Source: Brachionus plicatilis (Eukaryota; Rotifera; Eurotatoria; Ploima; Brachionidae). From it: DNA of 31,128 nt. A program made the translations under genes and the position numbers. Shown here in pieces: positions 1-12,282 of the stretch. The stretch lies in assembly GCA_010279815.1 (NCBI GenBank), contig QEOQ01000486.1, positions 468,877-500,004 on the forward strand, in the 5' to 3' direction. A model generated the notes under the pieces. The model was not told the origin of the DNA. It searched no databases and saw only the letters and a program-made list of their open reading frames with translations. The number at the start of each line of letters is the position of its first letter. Position 1 is the stretch's first letter.

Positions 1-704
1 GTCCGACACGCCGCAAATCCAAGAAATTTAAGATTTCTAACAGGTTCAATTTAATTATTAAAAAAGAGCAAATTTAATTTAATTAAAATTATCAAGGTAT
101 AGATGGCTCAATGATTTGTTCTGTCAAAGAAGATAATTATACACTTCCGGATGACATGAAGAAATACTTGAATAATACACTCTACGAAAGTCCAGCATAT
201 GACAAGTTTTTTTTTCCCAAAATGCTAAATGATAATGTGCCTGAGAAAGAGCAAAAGCGAAACCAAGCAATGCAGAACTTGGGCCGAAAAATCGGATTTA
301 CAAATTCGGAAGTAACAAGCGACATCGATAAGTTGTCAATGCTAAACAAATTTGTTAATAAAGAACCAGGTAGACGATTGTCACAGGGCTTTGAGAGAAG
401 AAGTTCGAACAAAAATCTCAAAAAACCACAGGAAAGACTTAGGAATGATGAAAAATTAGAGAGTAATTCTGTGTTTTGGATGGGACCTTCGAAACTTGAC
501 CAAAATGAACTTCAATCCAAATCGCTAATTTTGCCAAAATTAAAAACTATCCGACCTTATAAATCAAATGAAAAAAATAAACTTGATAAAATAGTAATCA
601 AAGATTTGAAGATACGAAATATTGATTCTTTGTCTGAAAAGACTTCTGACACTTCTGCACAAGCTTCATTTCAAATATATTTCCAAAAACATGATAAAAT
701 ATAG
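1..704 (+). CDS. 3' end of an unrecognised protein-coding gene
   Basis: I do not recognise this protein. The reading frame running from 103 to the stop at 702-704 is open, hydrophilic and lysine/serine-rich, with no membrane segment or known motif. A putative upstream exon 1-43 (frame 1: VRHAANPRNLRFLT) joins it through an intron at 44-102 (59 bp, ending in tatag). The phase closes exactly, giving LT-D-GSMICSVKED. The donor (gttcaa) is poor, so the join is tentative. The alternative is a single exon starting at the ATG at 111; a short upstream ATG at 103 overlaps it and stops at once. AATAAA at 778-783 would serve as poly(A) signal, 74 bases after the stop. The gene is cut by the left edge of the window, so this is probably a C-terminal region of about 215 residues. 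Confidence 0.5.
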
Positions 705-1352
705 TCAATTTTTCTATCAAACAAGCAATTTTATTTTTTAAAGTTTAAATTAATTTTTTTTTTAAACACATTATTTAAATAAAATCGATGAAATTATTTT
801 CGTTGAAAAAAAGACACTTTTTCTTATCAACAAAATTTTTATTCAATTTTATGATTTAATAATTTACTTTTTTTTATTAAAATAGGTACCACATTTTATT
901 ACATATATAAAAAATATTTGAATTTTTTTGGTCATTGCCTTAAAAAATATATTTTCCTTAGATTGTTAATAATTTGAGCAAAATTTTGACAAAATTTTTT
1001 CAAGTAAATTTTAAATCATAAAGCATTTAAACAAAAAAAATTGCTGGAATAAATTGTCCCATAATAAAATTATTGCAAAATATGTCTCAATTTAGTATTA
1101 AAATTTAAATTGATTGTCAGACTGTTATCAAACTAATTTGTCCATGGTTCTAAAATTGGTGTGCAAATTGAATAATAAAAAGAGGCGATAATTTTTTATC
1201 TTAAATGTAGATATGATGTAGTTTCAATTTGATAATTACTGAAAATAATCAAAAATGATAAAAATATATGATAAAATTTCAATTTTTTTTTTGAATAAAA
1301 ATTCAAAAGATCTAAACAATTTTCAAATTAAAATCCATTCGTTTAAAATCAA
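705..1352. other. AT-rich intergenic region
   Basis: It holds the 3' UTR and poly(A) signal (AATAAA, 778-783) of the upstream gene and presumably the promoter and 5' UTR of the SLC5 gene. I see no open frame, repeat or RNA gene. Confidence 0.6.
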
Positions 1353-4300
1353 ATGATTGCTGGACTAAACAAGTTCCATTATGCTGACTACATAGTGTTT
1401 GCAGCAATGCTGATATTCAGTGCCGGTATTGGTTTGGCATTTGGATGGCTCAATCGAAAAAAACAGTCGACCAAGGACTTTTTACTAGGTGGCGGAGATC
1501 TTAAAGTTTTTCCTGTTGGAATTTCCATTTTGGCTAGTTTTACATCTGCAATAGCAATATTGGGATTCTCGGCAGAAATGTATAGATATGGAACGATGTA
1601 TTGGATGATCACTTTGTCATACCCATTTACTCAAGGTTTTGCTGCTTTGGTATTCATTCCACTGTTTCACGGACTCAAAATTACTAGTGCCTACCAAGTA
1701 AATGGCTATAAGCTTCATACTCACAAAATTCACACTTTCTCTTAGTATTTAGAGCTTAGATTTCACAAGTATGTTCGAACAGCCGCTTCCATCATATTTT
1801 CTTTTCAAATGGTTTTTGTTTTTCAAAAGTTTAAATTTTAAAATTTTATTTAAATTAAAAAAATTAGTTTCTTTACATGTCTGTTGCGTTGTATACCCCA
1901 GCGCTTGCTATTGAACAAGGTTTTTTTTTGTTAATTTCCAAATTTTGAAAAATTTTGGAACTAGGAAAAAATTGAATATTTTCCTTTTAGTGACGGATAT
2001 TTCTCTGCTTTTTTCAATTGGTAAATTTAAAAAAAAAATATGAGAAGAAAATTAATTTAACTTATAAAGTTGGAACTGGAGCTATTTGTATAATATATAC
2101 AGTTATTGGAGGAATGAAAGTAATTCATACTTGAGTTTTAAAAGTTTGTTTAAAAATAAATTTCAACTTAGGCAACTGTATGGATTGACACTTTCCAAGT
2201 TTCAATTATGTTTATTGGTAAAAAAATATTGTTGATTAGAAAAAGTACAATTTTAAGCTTAATTTTATTCTAAGGCTTGATAGCAGTTGCCATTTTGGGA
2301 ACTTTGGAAATTCCGGGAGGGTTCACAGAGCTGGTACGAAGGGCTGATCATTCTGGTCGCATAGAATTTTTTGAGTATTCATTTTTTCTAAAAAAAATAA
2401 AAATTGAAAATAAAGAAAAATAAAAATTTTAGTTTTGATCCTAATCCATTTGTACGACATACCTTTTGGACTTTGTTCATCGGTGGTTTTTTGACTAATT
2501 TGACAGTCTACGGTTCAAACCAGGGAACAATTCAACGTTACTTGACAGTTAAAAAATGGCAAGATGCTTCTAAGTAGCAGACTTTGAGTTTGAAATTTTT
2601 TTTGCTATTTTTTCTTGATAGAGCCTTGATGATTAATCTAGTTGGTGGAGTATTTCTTCTCACATTAACTTGTTTTTGTGGTCTGGTAGCCTATGCCAAG
2701 TATTATGAATGCGATATATTGGGATCAGGTATCATTAAAAGAGGAGAACAAGTAAAAGAAATTTATTTGTTTAAAAAATATTTTTTATTTTTTTTAAATT
2801 AAGCTTTTACCATTTCTTGTGATGGATGTTCTAGGAAAATTGCACGGTCTACCCGGACTTTTTGTGGCCACTATTTACAGTGCCGCTTTAAGGTACTTTA
2901 ATTATTTGAATGAAATTAATTTTTCATGGGTCTACCTAACCAGCACACTCAAAAATCGTTTCAACACACTTAAAAATCTAACAAACACACTATACTTAAA
3001 AACACCCTTAACACTGTTCTCTTAGTAATTTTTTAGTAAATCCAGAAAAATTCATAGAAAACTTTTAAACACACTTTTTAAAGTGTGTTGTTTAGACTTT
3101 TAATTATTTAATAAAATTGATAAAGAAATCAAATTAAGTTTTATTATTAATTTTAGTTTAATATAATTAATATTCTAAGGCTTTTGAAGAATTTTTTGGC
3201 CGACCTTTTTTAGGCATATTAACAAAAGCACGATTCCTGATTTGACAGGTTCTATGGAATTCATCACGATGGTCGAACTGATAAATACCAGGTGCCAAAC
3301 GCTTAAAATAATCTTTTTTAGCAAACTTTGAGGCTTGCTGCTTCCTGGTTTACTGCTCAATTTAGGCCTAATTTTAAATTCTTTTTTATTTACTATTAGG
3401 TTGTTTAATAAGTTTTTTCGTTTTTTTCTAGACTTTATTTATTTATAAAAACTAAAATAAAATATAATTAGTCACTAAAATAATTTCCTTCGCTAGAAAT
3501 ACACATCTCCCATCTTTCTGGCAGCATTTTGATCCCTCGCTCGTAGAAGATGGCTGGTTTTGAGGTGAAATATTGACTGATGTCTTTTTTGATTTCCTCC
3601 AAGTCTGAGTAACTATTTTCACTGAGGAAGTGCTGCATGGATCGGAACAAATGGTAATCTGAAGGAGCTAAGTCTGGTGAATAAGCTGGGTGAGATAAGA
3701 CTTCCCAGCTTAGATTCTCTATCGTGTTCCGAGTCGTTTTTGCAACATGTGGCCTAGCGTTGTCATGTAAAAGAATCACTTTTCGCTCTCCTTTAGCTCT
3801 GTGTGGCCGTTTTGTTTTCAAAGCGTGACTCAAACGTATCAATTGTTGTGAATAAAGGTCTGCGGTTATCGTTTGCTTGGGTTGCAATAGCTCATAATAG
3901 ATTATACCCTTCTGATCCCACCAAACACAAAGCATGACCTTTTTTCCACGAATTTCGCGTTTCGGAGTAGGGAATGGCTCTTGATCAGAGTCGATCCATT
4001 GTTTTTTGTTGACCTGGTTATCGAAGTAGATCCACATATACCAAAAAAATCGATTTGGTAGCCTCTGTCGCATTTTTTCCTTCGTTAAACTTGAATAACA
4101 TGCAATGGCGGATATGCATTTTTTGTCATACATTTTTATTTAGTTAATTATTTAGAAATTTAAAAAGCAAATATATAATCTTATATATCATTTGAAAGAA
4201 CAAGAGTTGCTCTTTGAAATGATGTACAACATTGCATAAAAAAGTTTAATCTTTGATGAGATTTTTTCATTTAAAAATCGACGAAAAAACTTATTAAACA

Positions 4301-5379
4301 ACCTAATAAATAAAACTTAACCATTTTCATGAAACATTTTAGAAATTCATAAAGAAAGGTGTGTTATTAAGACTTTGAAAAAGTGTTCAGTTTGAAAAAA
4401 AATTTTTGAGGGTGCAGAACAATGATTTAGGGGTATTATTAAGTGAGTGTGTTGAAACTTTTTTTGCATGTGCTGAATCAATTCTCCCATTTTTCATTCA
4501 TTTAAATTTAGTACGATCTCAGGCGGAATGAATTCTTTGGCTGCAGTTTGCATTACAGATTTTGTAAAACCCCTTTATTCCATGTCAAAGGGACATGAGT
4601 TAAATGAAAAAAAAGCAGCATTCATAACAAAAGGCCTTGGTAATTCACTTTGAAATTTTAAAATAGTTCCAAAATAATTTTAAAAATGTTTAGCTCTTCT
4701 TTTTGGAGTGGGAGCTATTGGTCTTGCTTATCTTTGCCAATTTTTTGGAAACACTGTTTTACAATTAGCTTTGAGCATTTTTGGGCTCTTAGGCGGTCCC
4801 CTTCTAGGAGTGATTACTCTCGGAATGTTTATCAAAAAAGCCAACTGGGTGGTCAGTTAAATATATTCAAATTTTCTTCTTCTTTTTCATTCAACTATTG
4901 AATTAAGGGGGCATTAACGGGATTAATATTAAGCACTGTAGTCAATATTTGGCTAGGTATTGGAGGTGTTATATACAGCAAGCCGACAGGACTCAAACCA
5001 GTAACCACTGCTGGATGTGATGCCACATTTTTGCCAATAACTCAACCACCAATGAGCTCGACTCCAGCTCCAGATGAAGATTTGTAAAATAATTTTAAAT
5101 TTAAATTATTTTAAAAAATGTAATTTTTTAATTGTAAGAGGTCCGGTTTTTTATCAAATGTCTTATTTATACTATTCACTATTTGCTTGTTTAATAACAT
5201 TTTTTTTCGGCATAACCGTGAGCTTAATTGTGGAAAAAATGAAATTGGTTGAGATAAAGCCTACAAAGCCGGAGTATTTGGTAAATTGGAAAATTTGGAC
5301 AAACAACCGAATAGTTCAGACTGAAGTAAATGATCCCCAAGAACTTGAATTAGATGAAAAATATAATGTTAAATTTTAA
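1353..5379 (+). CDS. SLC5-family sodium-coupled solute transporter (SLC5A8/A12/A6-like), 14 exons
   Basis: Sodium:solute symporter of the plasma membrane. Closest by eye to the monocarboxylate/multivitamin branch (SLC5A8, A12, A6), so the substrate is not fixed. Exons: 1353-1697, 1746-1811, 1868-1919, 1991-2020, 2070-2119, 2172-2217, 2275-2374, 2433-2573, 2622-2751, 2804-2892, 4512-4639, 4694-4851, 4908-5083, 5139-5379. They sum to 1752 nt (583 aa), close to the family's usual 600-620, and all phases close with GT-AG ends. Landmarks: first membrane helix at residues 11-31, then the [18 protein letters not shown] segment, SAYQYLELRF across intron 1, [39 protein letters not shown] and [17 protein letters not shown]. 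The last helix comes before a short acidic cytoplasmic tail. Introns are 48-71 bp except intron 10 (1619 bp), which carries transposons. The GAAGATTTGTAA at 5076 looks like a stop but is read as a donor, because exon 14 supplies the family's last helix. Confidence 0.93.
3167..3349 (-). pseudogene. Small open frame with an AT-hook-like motif, possible relic of the outer element
   Basis: A 60-codon minus-strand frame open from stop to stop, with no start codon near its beginning. Its C-terminal part contains [21 protein letters not shown] resembles an AT-hook (basic-GRP core), a minor-groove DNA-binding motif common in transposase-associated proteins. The preceding segment is basic and includes [21 protein letters not shown] do not recognise the family. 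It lies inside the inverted repeats of the 2941-4475 element and just outside the nested mariner. Confidence 0.25.
3396..4306 (-). mobile_element. Truncated mariner (Tc1/mariner) transposon
   Basis: The element is bounded by a TA dinucleotide on each side (3394-3395 and 4307-4308). Its terminal inverted repeats match perfectly: 3396-3420 begins TTAGGTTGTTTAATAAG and 4282-4306 is its exact reverse complement. The body is 911 bp, about 400 bp shorter than a full mariner. The transposase frame lacks the N-terminal helix-turn-helix DNA-binding region, so an internal deletion is likely. It sits inside the older 2941-4475 element. Confidence 0.92.
3468..4133 (-). pseudogene. Mariner transposase, catalytic domain only (221 codons)
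   Basis: DDE/D transposase of the mariner family, which cuts and pastes the element at TA sites. The open frame covers only the C-terminal two thirds of the usual 340-350 residues. Two catalytic aspartates are visible: one in [10 protein letters not shown] and one in [13 protein letters not shown], with 34 residues between them, the mariner DD34D spacing. The first catalytic aspartate (normally in a GDE-type motif just before the WIYFDN-like segment) is missing: the sequence there reads [12 protein letters not shown]. The N-terminal paired-HTH region is absent as well. The protein is expected to be inactive, although the frame itself has no stop. Confidence 0.85.
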
Positions 5380-5390
5380 TTGTAAATTTT

Positions 5391-5425
5391 TTTATTAGTA
5401 AAAATGATTTAAAATTTTGAATAAA
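5391..5425. terminator. Convergent poly(A) signals of SLC5 (+) and CIMIP1 (-)
   Basis: AATAAA for the plus strand at 5420-5425 lies 41 bases after the SLC5 stop. TTTATT at 5391-5396, read on the minus strand as AATAAA, lies 76 bases after the CIMIP1 stop. Each signal sits on the far side of the other, so the two mature 3' UTRs should overlap by some tens of bases. Confidence 0.55.
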
Positions 5426-5471
5426 ATTATCTGTTGTCAGACATTCTATTTCAAACTTACACAAAACTCAT

Positions 5472-5871
5472 TCAAATGACTGCTTCACGTGGCCATTTTA
5501 AAGATTTTAAAATACTGCCTCTTGCTTTTGTGTAGTGTCCATATTTTTCCAGCTTGAATTTTTCATCAGTCGACTTCCAGCCGATCCATGCGGATGCTGT
5601 TCTCGGAATGGGCTTAAAATTATGGATTCGCTTTATTTGCTGGGTTTCATTGGAACTTTTTCTGCTCTTAAAGAATTCATTATTGTATTTAATGATGAAA
5701 ATTAAATTAAAATTTTTAATTTACATCCTCATCGATCATAAAACCCCATTTATCTGGCCAACTTTTGGCGGCTACTTCGATCTTTTCCACATGACCCTTC
5801 CAGATATTGTCTTTGGCCACATATGAGTGCTTGTCATCATAGACCAAGTCGGTTTTTTCAGATTTTTCCAT
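5472..5871 (-). CDS. CIMIP1: CIMIP1 homologue (C20orf85/LLC1), ciliary microtubule inner protein, 2 exons
   Basis: Short axonemal protein of 113 aa (human about 137). Exon 1 is 5725-5871 (49 codons from the ATG at 5871) and exon 2 is 5472-5666, stop TGA at 5472-5474. The 58-bp intron is GT-AG in phase 0. Two conserved blocks identify it. The N-terminal block is KDNIWKGHVEKIEVAAKSWP followed by DKWGF (family pattern: ..EIWK....EA...WP..WGF). The C-terminal block contains WIGWKSTDEKFKLEKYG and ends LKWPREAVI (family: GFIGWRS ... LCWPKQGV). The family is expressed in motile ciliated cells and is placed inside doublet microtubules. The assignment is by pattern recognition, not a search. The middle of the protein is shorter than in vertebrates. 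It is convergent with SLC5 and tandem with the fucose synthase gene. Confidence 0.82.
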
Positions 5872-6481
5872 TTCAGGCCTAAGCATTTAATTTAGAAAAA
5901 TAATTAATTCTAATTTAAGTTTAAGATGTTTATGGAGAAACATATACTTTTTTCTTTGTTTGTTTCTTTAGGAAAGTGGCTTTATTTTTTAAAATAATAA
6001 ATATTTAAATACCTTATTTTGATTACTTTGCCATTTTTGTCAATAAATAATTTTACTTGTTCAAGTAAAAAATGCTTTTATTGCTAATTATTTCTTGAAG
6101 AACATTTAACTCGAAATAATGGCAATTTAAAATTTTGGGTTAAGTATTTAAATTGCTTAGAATCATAAACAAGTCGATGAACATTCTAAAAAGATCGATT
6201 TATTTTAGTATAACATTGTTTAAAATAAAAATTAAAAAAAGCTTTGAATCATTAAAATAATGTTTAACTTCATAATTGGTTTTAGTCTTATGAAAAAAAG
6301 CCAAAATTTAGGTACACTTTTAAGATTATTTTAAATTTTTAATGTTTCAGTGCATTTACAGGCAAATAATTTTCAACATAAATAAATATAATTTTTTATT
6401 GATTCTAAAATTTTTTTTTAAAGAACTAATTAAAAGTGCTCATGTAGGTTTTGATGTCTTATTGTTAAAATTGATCAATTC
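5872..6481. other. Intergenic: CIMIP1 upstream region and GFUS 3' UTR
   Basis: AT-rich. TTTATT at 6395-6400 is a minus-strand AATAAA, 82 bases after the GFUS stop. The rest should hold the CIMIP1 promoter and 5' UTR. I see no other gene. Confidence 0.55.
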
Positions 6482-8020
<1,539 letters not shown>

Positions 8021-9379
8021 TTTAATTTCTTAAATTTTTTAAAATTCACGATTATGAAACACAAAATTTTTGTTTTATTTGAATTTAAATAAAGAAACTA
8101 AAAATGCTAAATTTTCTTCAATTAAAATCAGTGTGAGCGATTAAATAACAATTCAGGTGGTAACTAAAAAATTATTCTCATCTAATCTATTCGATAATTT
8201 TTTTTGGATTTTTGGCTATATATACTTAATAAAATAAACTTATTTTGAATTAAATTTAGAAAGCTTGAGGGATTTTTTATTATCAAGCTTAATCATCCTA
8301 GGTAGTTAAAATCAACAGATTAACTCTCTTTATTTTAATAAAATTTTAAAAAAGCTAAAAATTTTGAAATAAAAATTTTTTTTCTGATCATGAAAATTTG
8401 CTTAAAAAAAATTTAATCTAGTCTTTATTTTAATTATTTTAAAAAAATATCCTTTTTATCTTTTATTTTCTGAATATCTCTTTATAAACAAACCCTCTGA
8501 CGTTTTGTATTTTTTTAAAAACTCAAAAAATGAAAAAATTATTCATTCATTAAATTTTAATTTTATATTATTTATTTCTTAACTCGATTTTATTGTAAAT
8601 ACATTATTTCTAAGAAATCTAAAACTTTTATTATAAAAATTACAAGCATTGTTAATTTTTAAAATTAAGTTCTTATTTAACAGTAATCAATGTTTTTATT
8701 CACAAGTTCTGTAGCATAAATGTTAGACTGATCGTTGGGGAATTGCTAACTAAAGAAATAAAGCCAAGATAATGTATTTCAAAGAATTTTTATTATGATC
8801 TATTGATAAAATTTAAGTACACATTAAATTAATTATATTATAGCCTTTTAAAAAAATCATGGTATAAAACTTAGGTATTTGAAGTTGTAAAATTATAAAT
8901 TTAATTTAAAAACAGAGCCACCATTTGTACAAATTTAAAATTTTACTAAAATAAATATTAATTTTAATTCAATTCCAAAAAAAATCTTGAATTTTTCAAA
9001 TAAAATTTAATTATTTAATGATAAACAATTACTTTTTAAATCTATTTAGTTGATATAATGACTGTTTTTTTTTATACGGATAATATTTAATTATTTAGTA
9101 AAGCATTTTATGCATCAGCAATTTTTGTCAAATTTAATGATATTTGAGATAAAATTTTGTAAGCTAAATCATGCAAAAAAAACTTCGAAATAATTTATCT
9201 AATGACAGCTTTATGATTTAGCAAAAAAAAGATTTATCATTTTCTTTCTTAAATTTTACTTTAGTTATATTAAAAAAATATTTTTTATCAAATTTTGCTT
9301 TGTAATTGTCAATTTATTTTTATTTAAATATTAAATTGAATTGGGTTTTTTTTGCAGCAAATTCATTTTTATCTCCAAA
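8021..9379. other. Head-to-head intergenic region between GFUS (-) and SDR epimerase (+)
   Basis: 1.36 kb, very AT-rich with many homopolymer runs and no credible open frame. It must contain the 5' ends and promoters of two divergent genes that both fit nucleotide-sugar metabolism. I see no convincing shared motif, inverted repeat or CpG-rich core. Confidence 0.6.
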
Positions 9380-10392
9380 ATGAAGGAAAATATTCAGCAA
9401 ATTCATGTTTTAATTACAGGTTATATAGACTTAGTTAATTTTACAGGAATAAAGATTAAAAATATTTACTAAAAGGTGGTGCTGGCTACATTGGATCTGC
9501 ACTAGTTCCAATGTTGATCGAGAAGAATTTCAAAGTTACCGTTTACGATTTATTCAACTATGGATCAGAGTCACTGATTGCATGTTCTTTGTCAGAAAAT
9601 TTAACTCTAATCAAAGGAGACATTCGTGATGAAGAAAAATTAAAGGAAGCATTGAAATATGCTGATATTGTAGTTCATTTGGCCGCTATTGTCGGCTATC
9701 CAGCTTGCAGCAAAGATCCCGAACTGGCCATGTCAACAAATGTTCTGGGAACAAAATTGTTGGCTAAAAACATGAGAAAAGACCAAAAGTTGATTTTTTC
9801 CAGTACAGGCTCGTGCTATGGAGCTATTCCTGACGGCTTCTGTTCCGAAGATACTCCTCTTAGTCCACTAAGTTTATACGGACAGACCAAAGTAGAGGGA
9901 GAGAAAATAGTACAAGAAGCAAATGGAATTAGCCTAAGACTAGCCACAATTTTTGGAATTTCACAAAGACTCAGACTAGATCTGCTGATTAATCATTTGA
10001 CATACAAAGCTTTGACTGAAAAGCATTTTGAAGTGTACGAGCCACACTTTAGGAGAACTTTTCTTCACATTAGGGACGTAGCTAGGGCCTTTGTGTTTAC
10101 AATTGAGAATTATGAAAAAATGCAAGGACAAGTTTTTAATGTTGGAAGTGACTCATTGAATTTTACCAAATTAGACATATGCCATTTGATCAAAAATGCA
10201 CTGCCTGATTGTGTAATTACTCCAACTGATAGTGGAACTGATGCTGACAAACGAGATTATCAAGTGAGCTATGCGAAAATTCGAAATTTGGGATTCGAAC
10301 CAACTGTGACAGTACAAGATGGAATCAAAGAGCTAATGTCATTTTTGCCTTATTTGTCTGATCAATTTATCAAGCAAACAACCAATGTTTAG
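9380..10392 (+). CDS. Extended SDR, NAD(P)-dependent sugar-nucleotide epimerase/dehydratase-like, 2 exons
   Basis: 318-aa protein from exons 9380-9419 and 9476-10392; the 56-bp intron falls between ACA G and GTGGT, inside the Rossmann loop. Visible: TGGAGYIGS (residues 13-21, GxxGxxG dinucleotide site), KGDIRD, HLAAIVGYPACSKDPELA, the catalytic Ser/Thr stretch FSSTGSCYG, and YGQTK (Tyr148, Lys152; YxxxK). C-terminal parts are RRTFLHIRDVARA, GQVFNVGSD and the closing ...AKIRNLGFEP. This is the architecture of NDP-sugar epimerases and dehydratases; substrate and exact reaction cannot be told. The second block (AAIVGYP.CS.DP) resembles bacterial and archaeal members more than the usual animal GALE, TGDS or UXS1, so horizontal origin is possible. 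AATAAA lies at 10433-10438. All catalytic residues look intact. Confidence 0.9.
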
Positions 10393-12282
10393 TTTTATTT
10401 TTTCATTTTTTTTTGTTCATATTATAATCCTTAATAAAAATAATTATAAAAGAGTATTTATCTAACTTTGAAAGTTTACATCTAATTGACTTAAGGAGCC
10501 CGCATGCAAGAATGACAAAAATTTGAAATTCATGATTCCAAATCATTAAGCAAGATCTGATCGCGTGCAAAAATAATTAAAAACTAACATTCCGAAAGCC
10601 TTTAGCTTCTACAATTGATGACAAACTTCTACTAAGACTCTTTGGTGTAAAAAAAAGAAAAATTATTTTTAAACTTGTTTCTCTGTGAAACAACTAAATA
10701 TTTTAGATTGGGCATGGAGTTTTTTTTCTTTTCTTTTTATTAAATAAAGTTCGTCACTCTGGAAAAAATGGTGTTAGTTATCAAAAGGTGTAAGAAGTTA
10801 ATTTTTTTTATTGATTAACATTGAAATTTGAATCGATTTGTGATGTATTTGGTTTTTAGAATTTTTTTTCTATTTTGTTATCCATTTTTGTAATAAATTT
10901 TAGCACTTTTTCTTGTCAAATATATATTTGTTGATAATTTATGGAATTCATTTATTTTTAAATAAAGAGAGAGAGAGAGAGTCAAAAATAAAATATGCCA
11001 AGTCCAAAATAAAGAAACAAAAAGGTACACATAGACCTGATTAAACCGAGGCAAGAACAAAATTTAAATCATATTTCAATTTCATTTTAAATTGATGTAA
11101 ATTATCAAATATTAATTTTATTAGTAATTATAAATTTTGCATCTATAATCCTCGATAATATTTTAGGTGGTATATTTATGTCTGTTAGTCAACATCTAAT
11201 AAATTATTTTCAAATTTTTTATTTCATTTTAATTAATTTACATGAGGATTTTATGAGAAACGGAATTGAAATAAGAGAGCGAAGGAGAGAGAGGATAAAA
11301 GAATGAGGCTCCAATTCTACTAATTTATAAATAACAACAAAACAAAGCGTTTTTTCATTTATTCTTGCTTTATTATGAAAGCGGATATTCAATTCCATCA
11401 GAAATAGGTGTTTTTTGAGGCTAATTTCTCTAAAGTGAACCACAAGACTTGACATGAAACAAATTTTGGCCAACATTTCCAGGCGATGGCATTCAGTTTC
11501 ACTCACTGTTTTTTGAAAAATGAAATGAGCAAATTTTGATGAACAGAGACCTTTTTTAGCTAAAATTTTAAATAACACATCAAATTAGTGATGTTACGTA
11601 ATGAAAGAAAAAAGTAAGATCGTTAAGATAGAAAATCTCTAGCTATCGATCTAAGGTGCTTTACAAATAATCTATGGCTGCTTGAAGACACAGGAAAAAA
11701 TCAATAAACTTAAAGCGAATTGATGCTAAAATTTTTTTTAAAAAAAATAAAAAGAATTGAATCAAAATTTTTTATTTCATTTCTAGCATAAAATTTTCAT
11801 TGTATTGTTTATCTTATGTGTAATATAATTATGAAAGCAATTGATTCGATTAATGAATATTTGTCGCCAATATAATGGAAATTTGAGAACGAAACATTAA
11901 ATTTCGATTGTTTTATATTTAACAAAGACTCCTAGATGGGAAATGGAATTTTCCAAGCAAATTTTCTATTTAAGCTCAAGTCTAAATCTGTGCGAGTTCA
12001 CACAAAATAGTAGCATGCTCCAACTCATCTATTTAGATTTGTCCTGGCTAAAACCTTTGGTTTTATTTTACGGAAATGAATACAAATGGGAATTTGACAA
12101 AAGATAGACTGCTCTGAATTCAAATGACGCAAAATTTTTCAAAGAGGCATTCTCATAAAATTTCCCCTTTGAAATTCATATCCCTTTAATTTTTGACAAA
12201 TAAATTGAAAGCAATTAAATATCAGATTTTTATTATTTTAGATAAATAGGGATATAAAGATTTAGCGCAGTTGAGCACTGAG
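10393..12282. other. Intergenic region upstream of the NACHT-WD gene
   Basis: Contains the SDR 3' UTR, an (AG)8 run at 10966-10981 and a purine-rich tract near 11270-11310. Between about 11230 and 12180 the sequence is less AT-rich than its surroundings, which may mark promoter or 5' UTR sequence of the next gene. A minus-strand open frame (11219-11578) is present, but its leucine/isoleucine-rich translation resembles no family and has no splice or codon support. TTTAGCGCAG ending at 12270 could be an acceptor for a 5' UTR exon. Confidence 0.5.
10966..10981. repeat. (AG)8 microsatellite
   Basis: Eight perfect AG units directly after an AATAAA-like sequence in the intergenic region. Confidence 0.95.

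Larger units (their letters stand above)
2941..4475. mobile_element. Old terminal-inverted-repeat DNA element in SLC5 intron 10, split by mariner
   Basis: Imperfect inverted termini: left 2941-3022 starts CAGCACACTCAAAAATCG, and right 4411-4475 read in reverse starts CAGCACATGCAAAAAAAG. Both continue GTTTCAACACACT, and after a roughly 20-base gap both show a CTTAA-rich stretch ending TGTTCT. Outside these ends the intron keeps only 48 and 36 bases, the size of its sister introns, which supports this span as the inserted unit. I see no clear target duplication, so superfamily is unknown. A minus-strand open frame at 3167-3349 may be a relic of its coding region. The mariner copy at 3396-4306 landed inside it later. 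Confidence 0.6.

Noticed and set aside
182..421. Minus-strand open frame opposite the first gene
   Set aside because: Antisense shadow of the plus-strand coding frame; no motif.
5085..5087. TAA as the SLC5 stop after exon 13
   Set aside because: Exon 14 (5139-5379) joins in phase at GTAAAA and supplies the last membrane helix expected for the family.
11219..11578. 119-codon minus-strand frame upstream of the NACHT-WD gene
   Set aside because: No recognisable domain, no splice context and no related sequence in the window; kept only as a remark in the intergenic entry.
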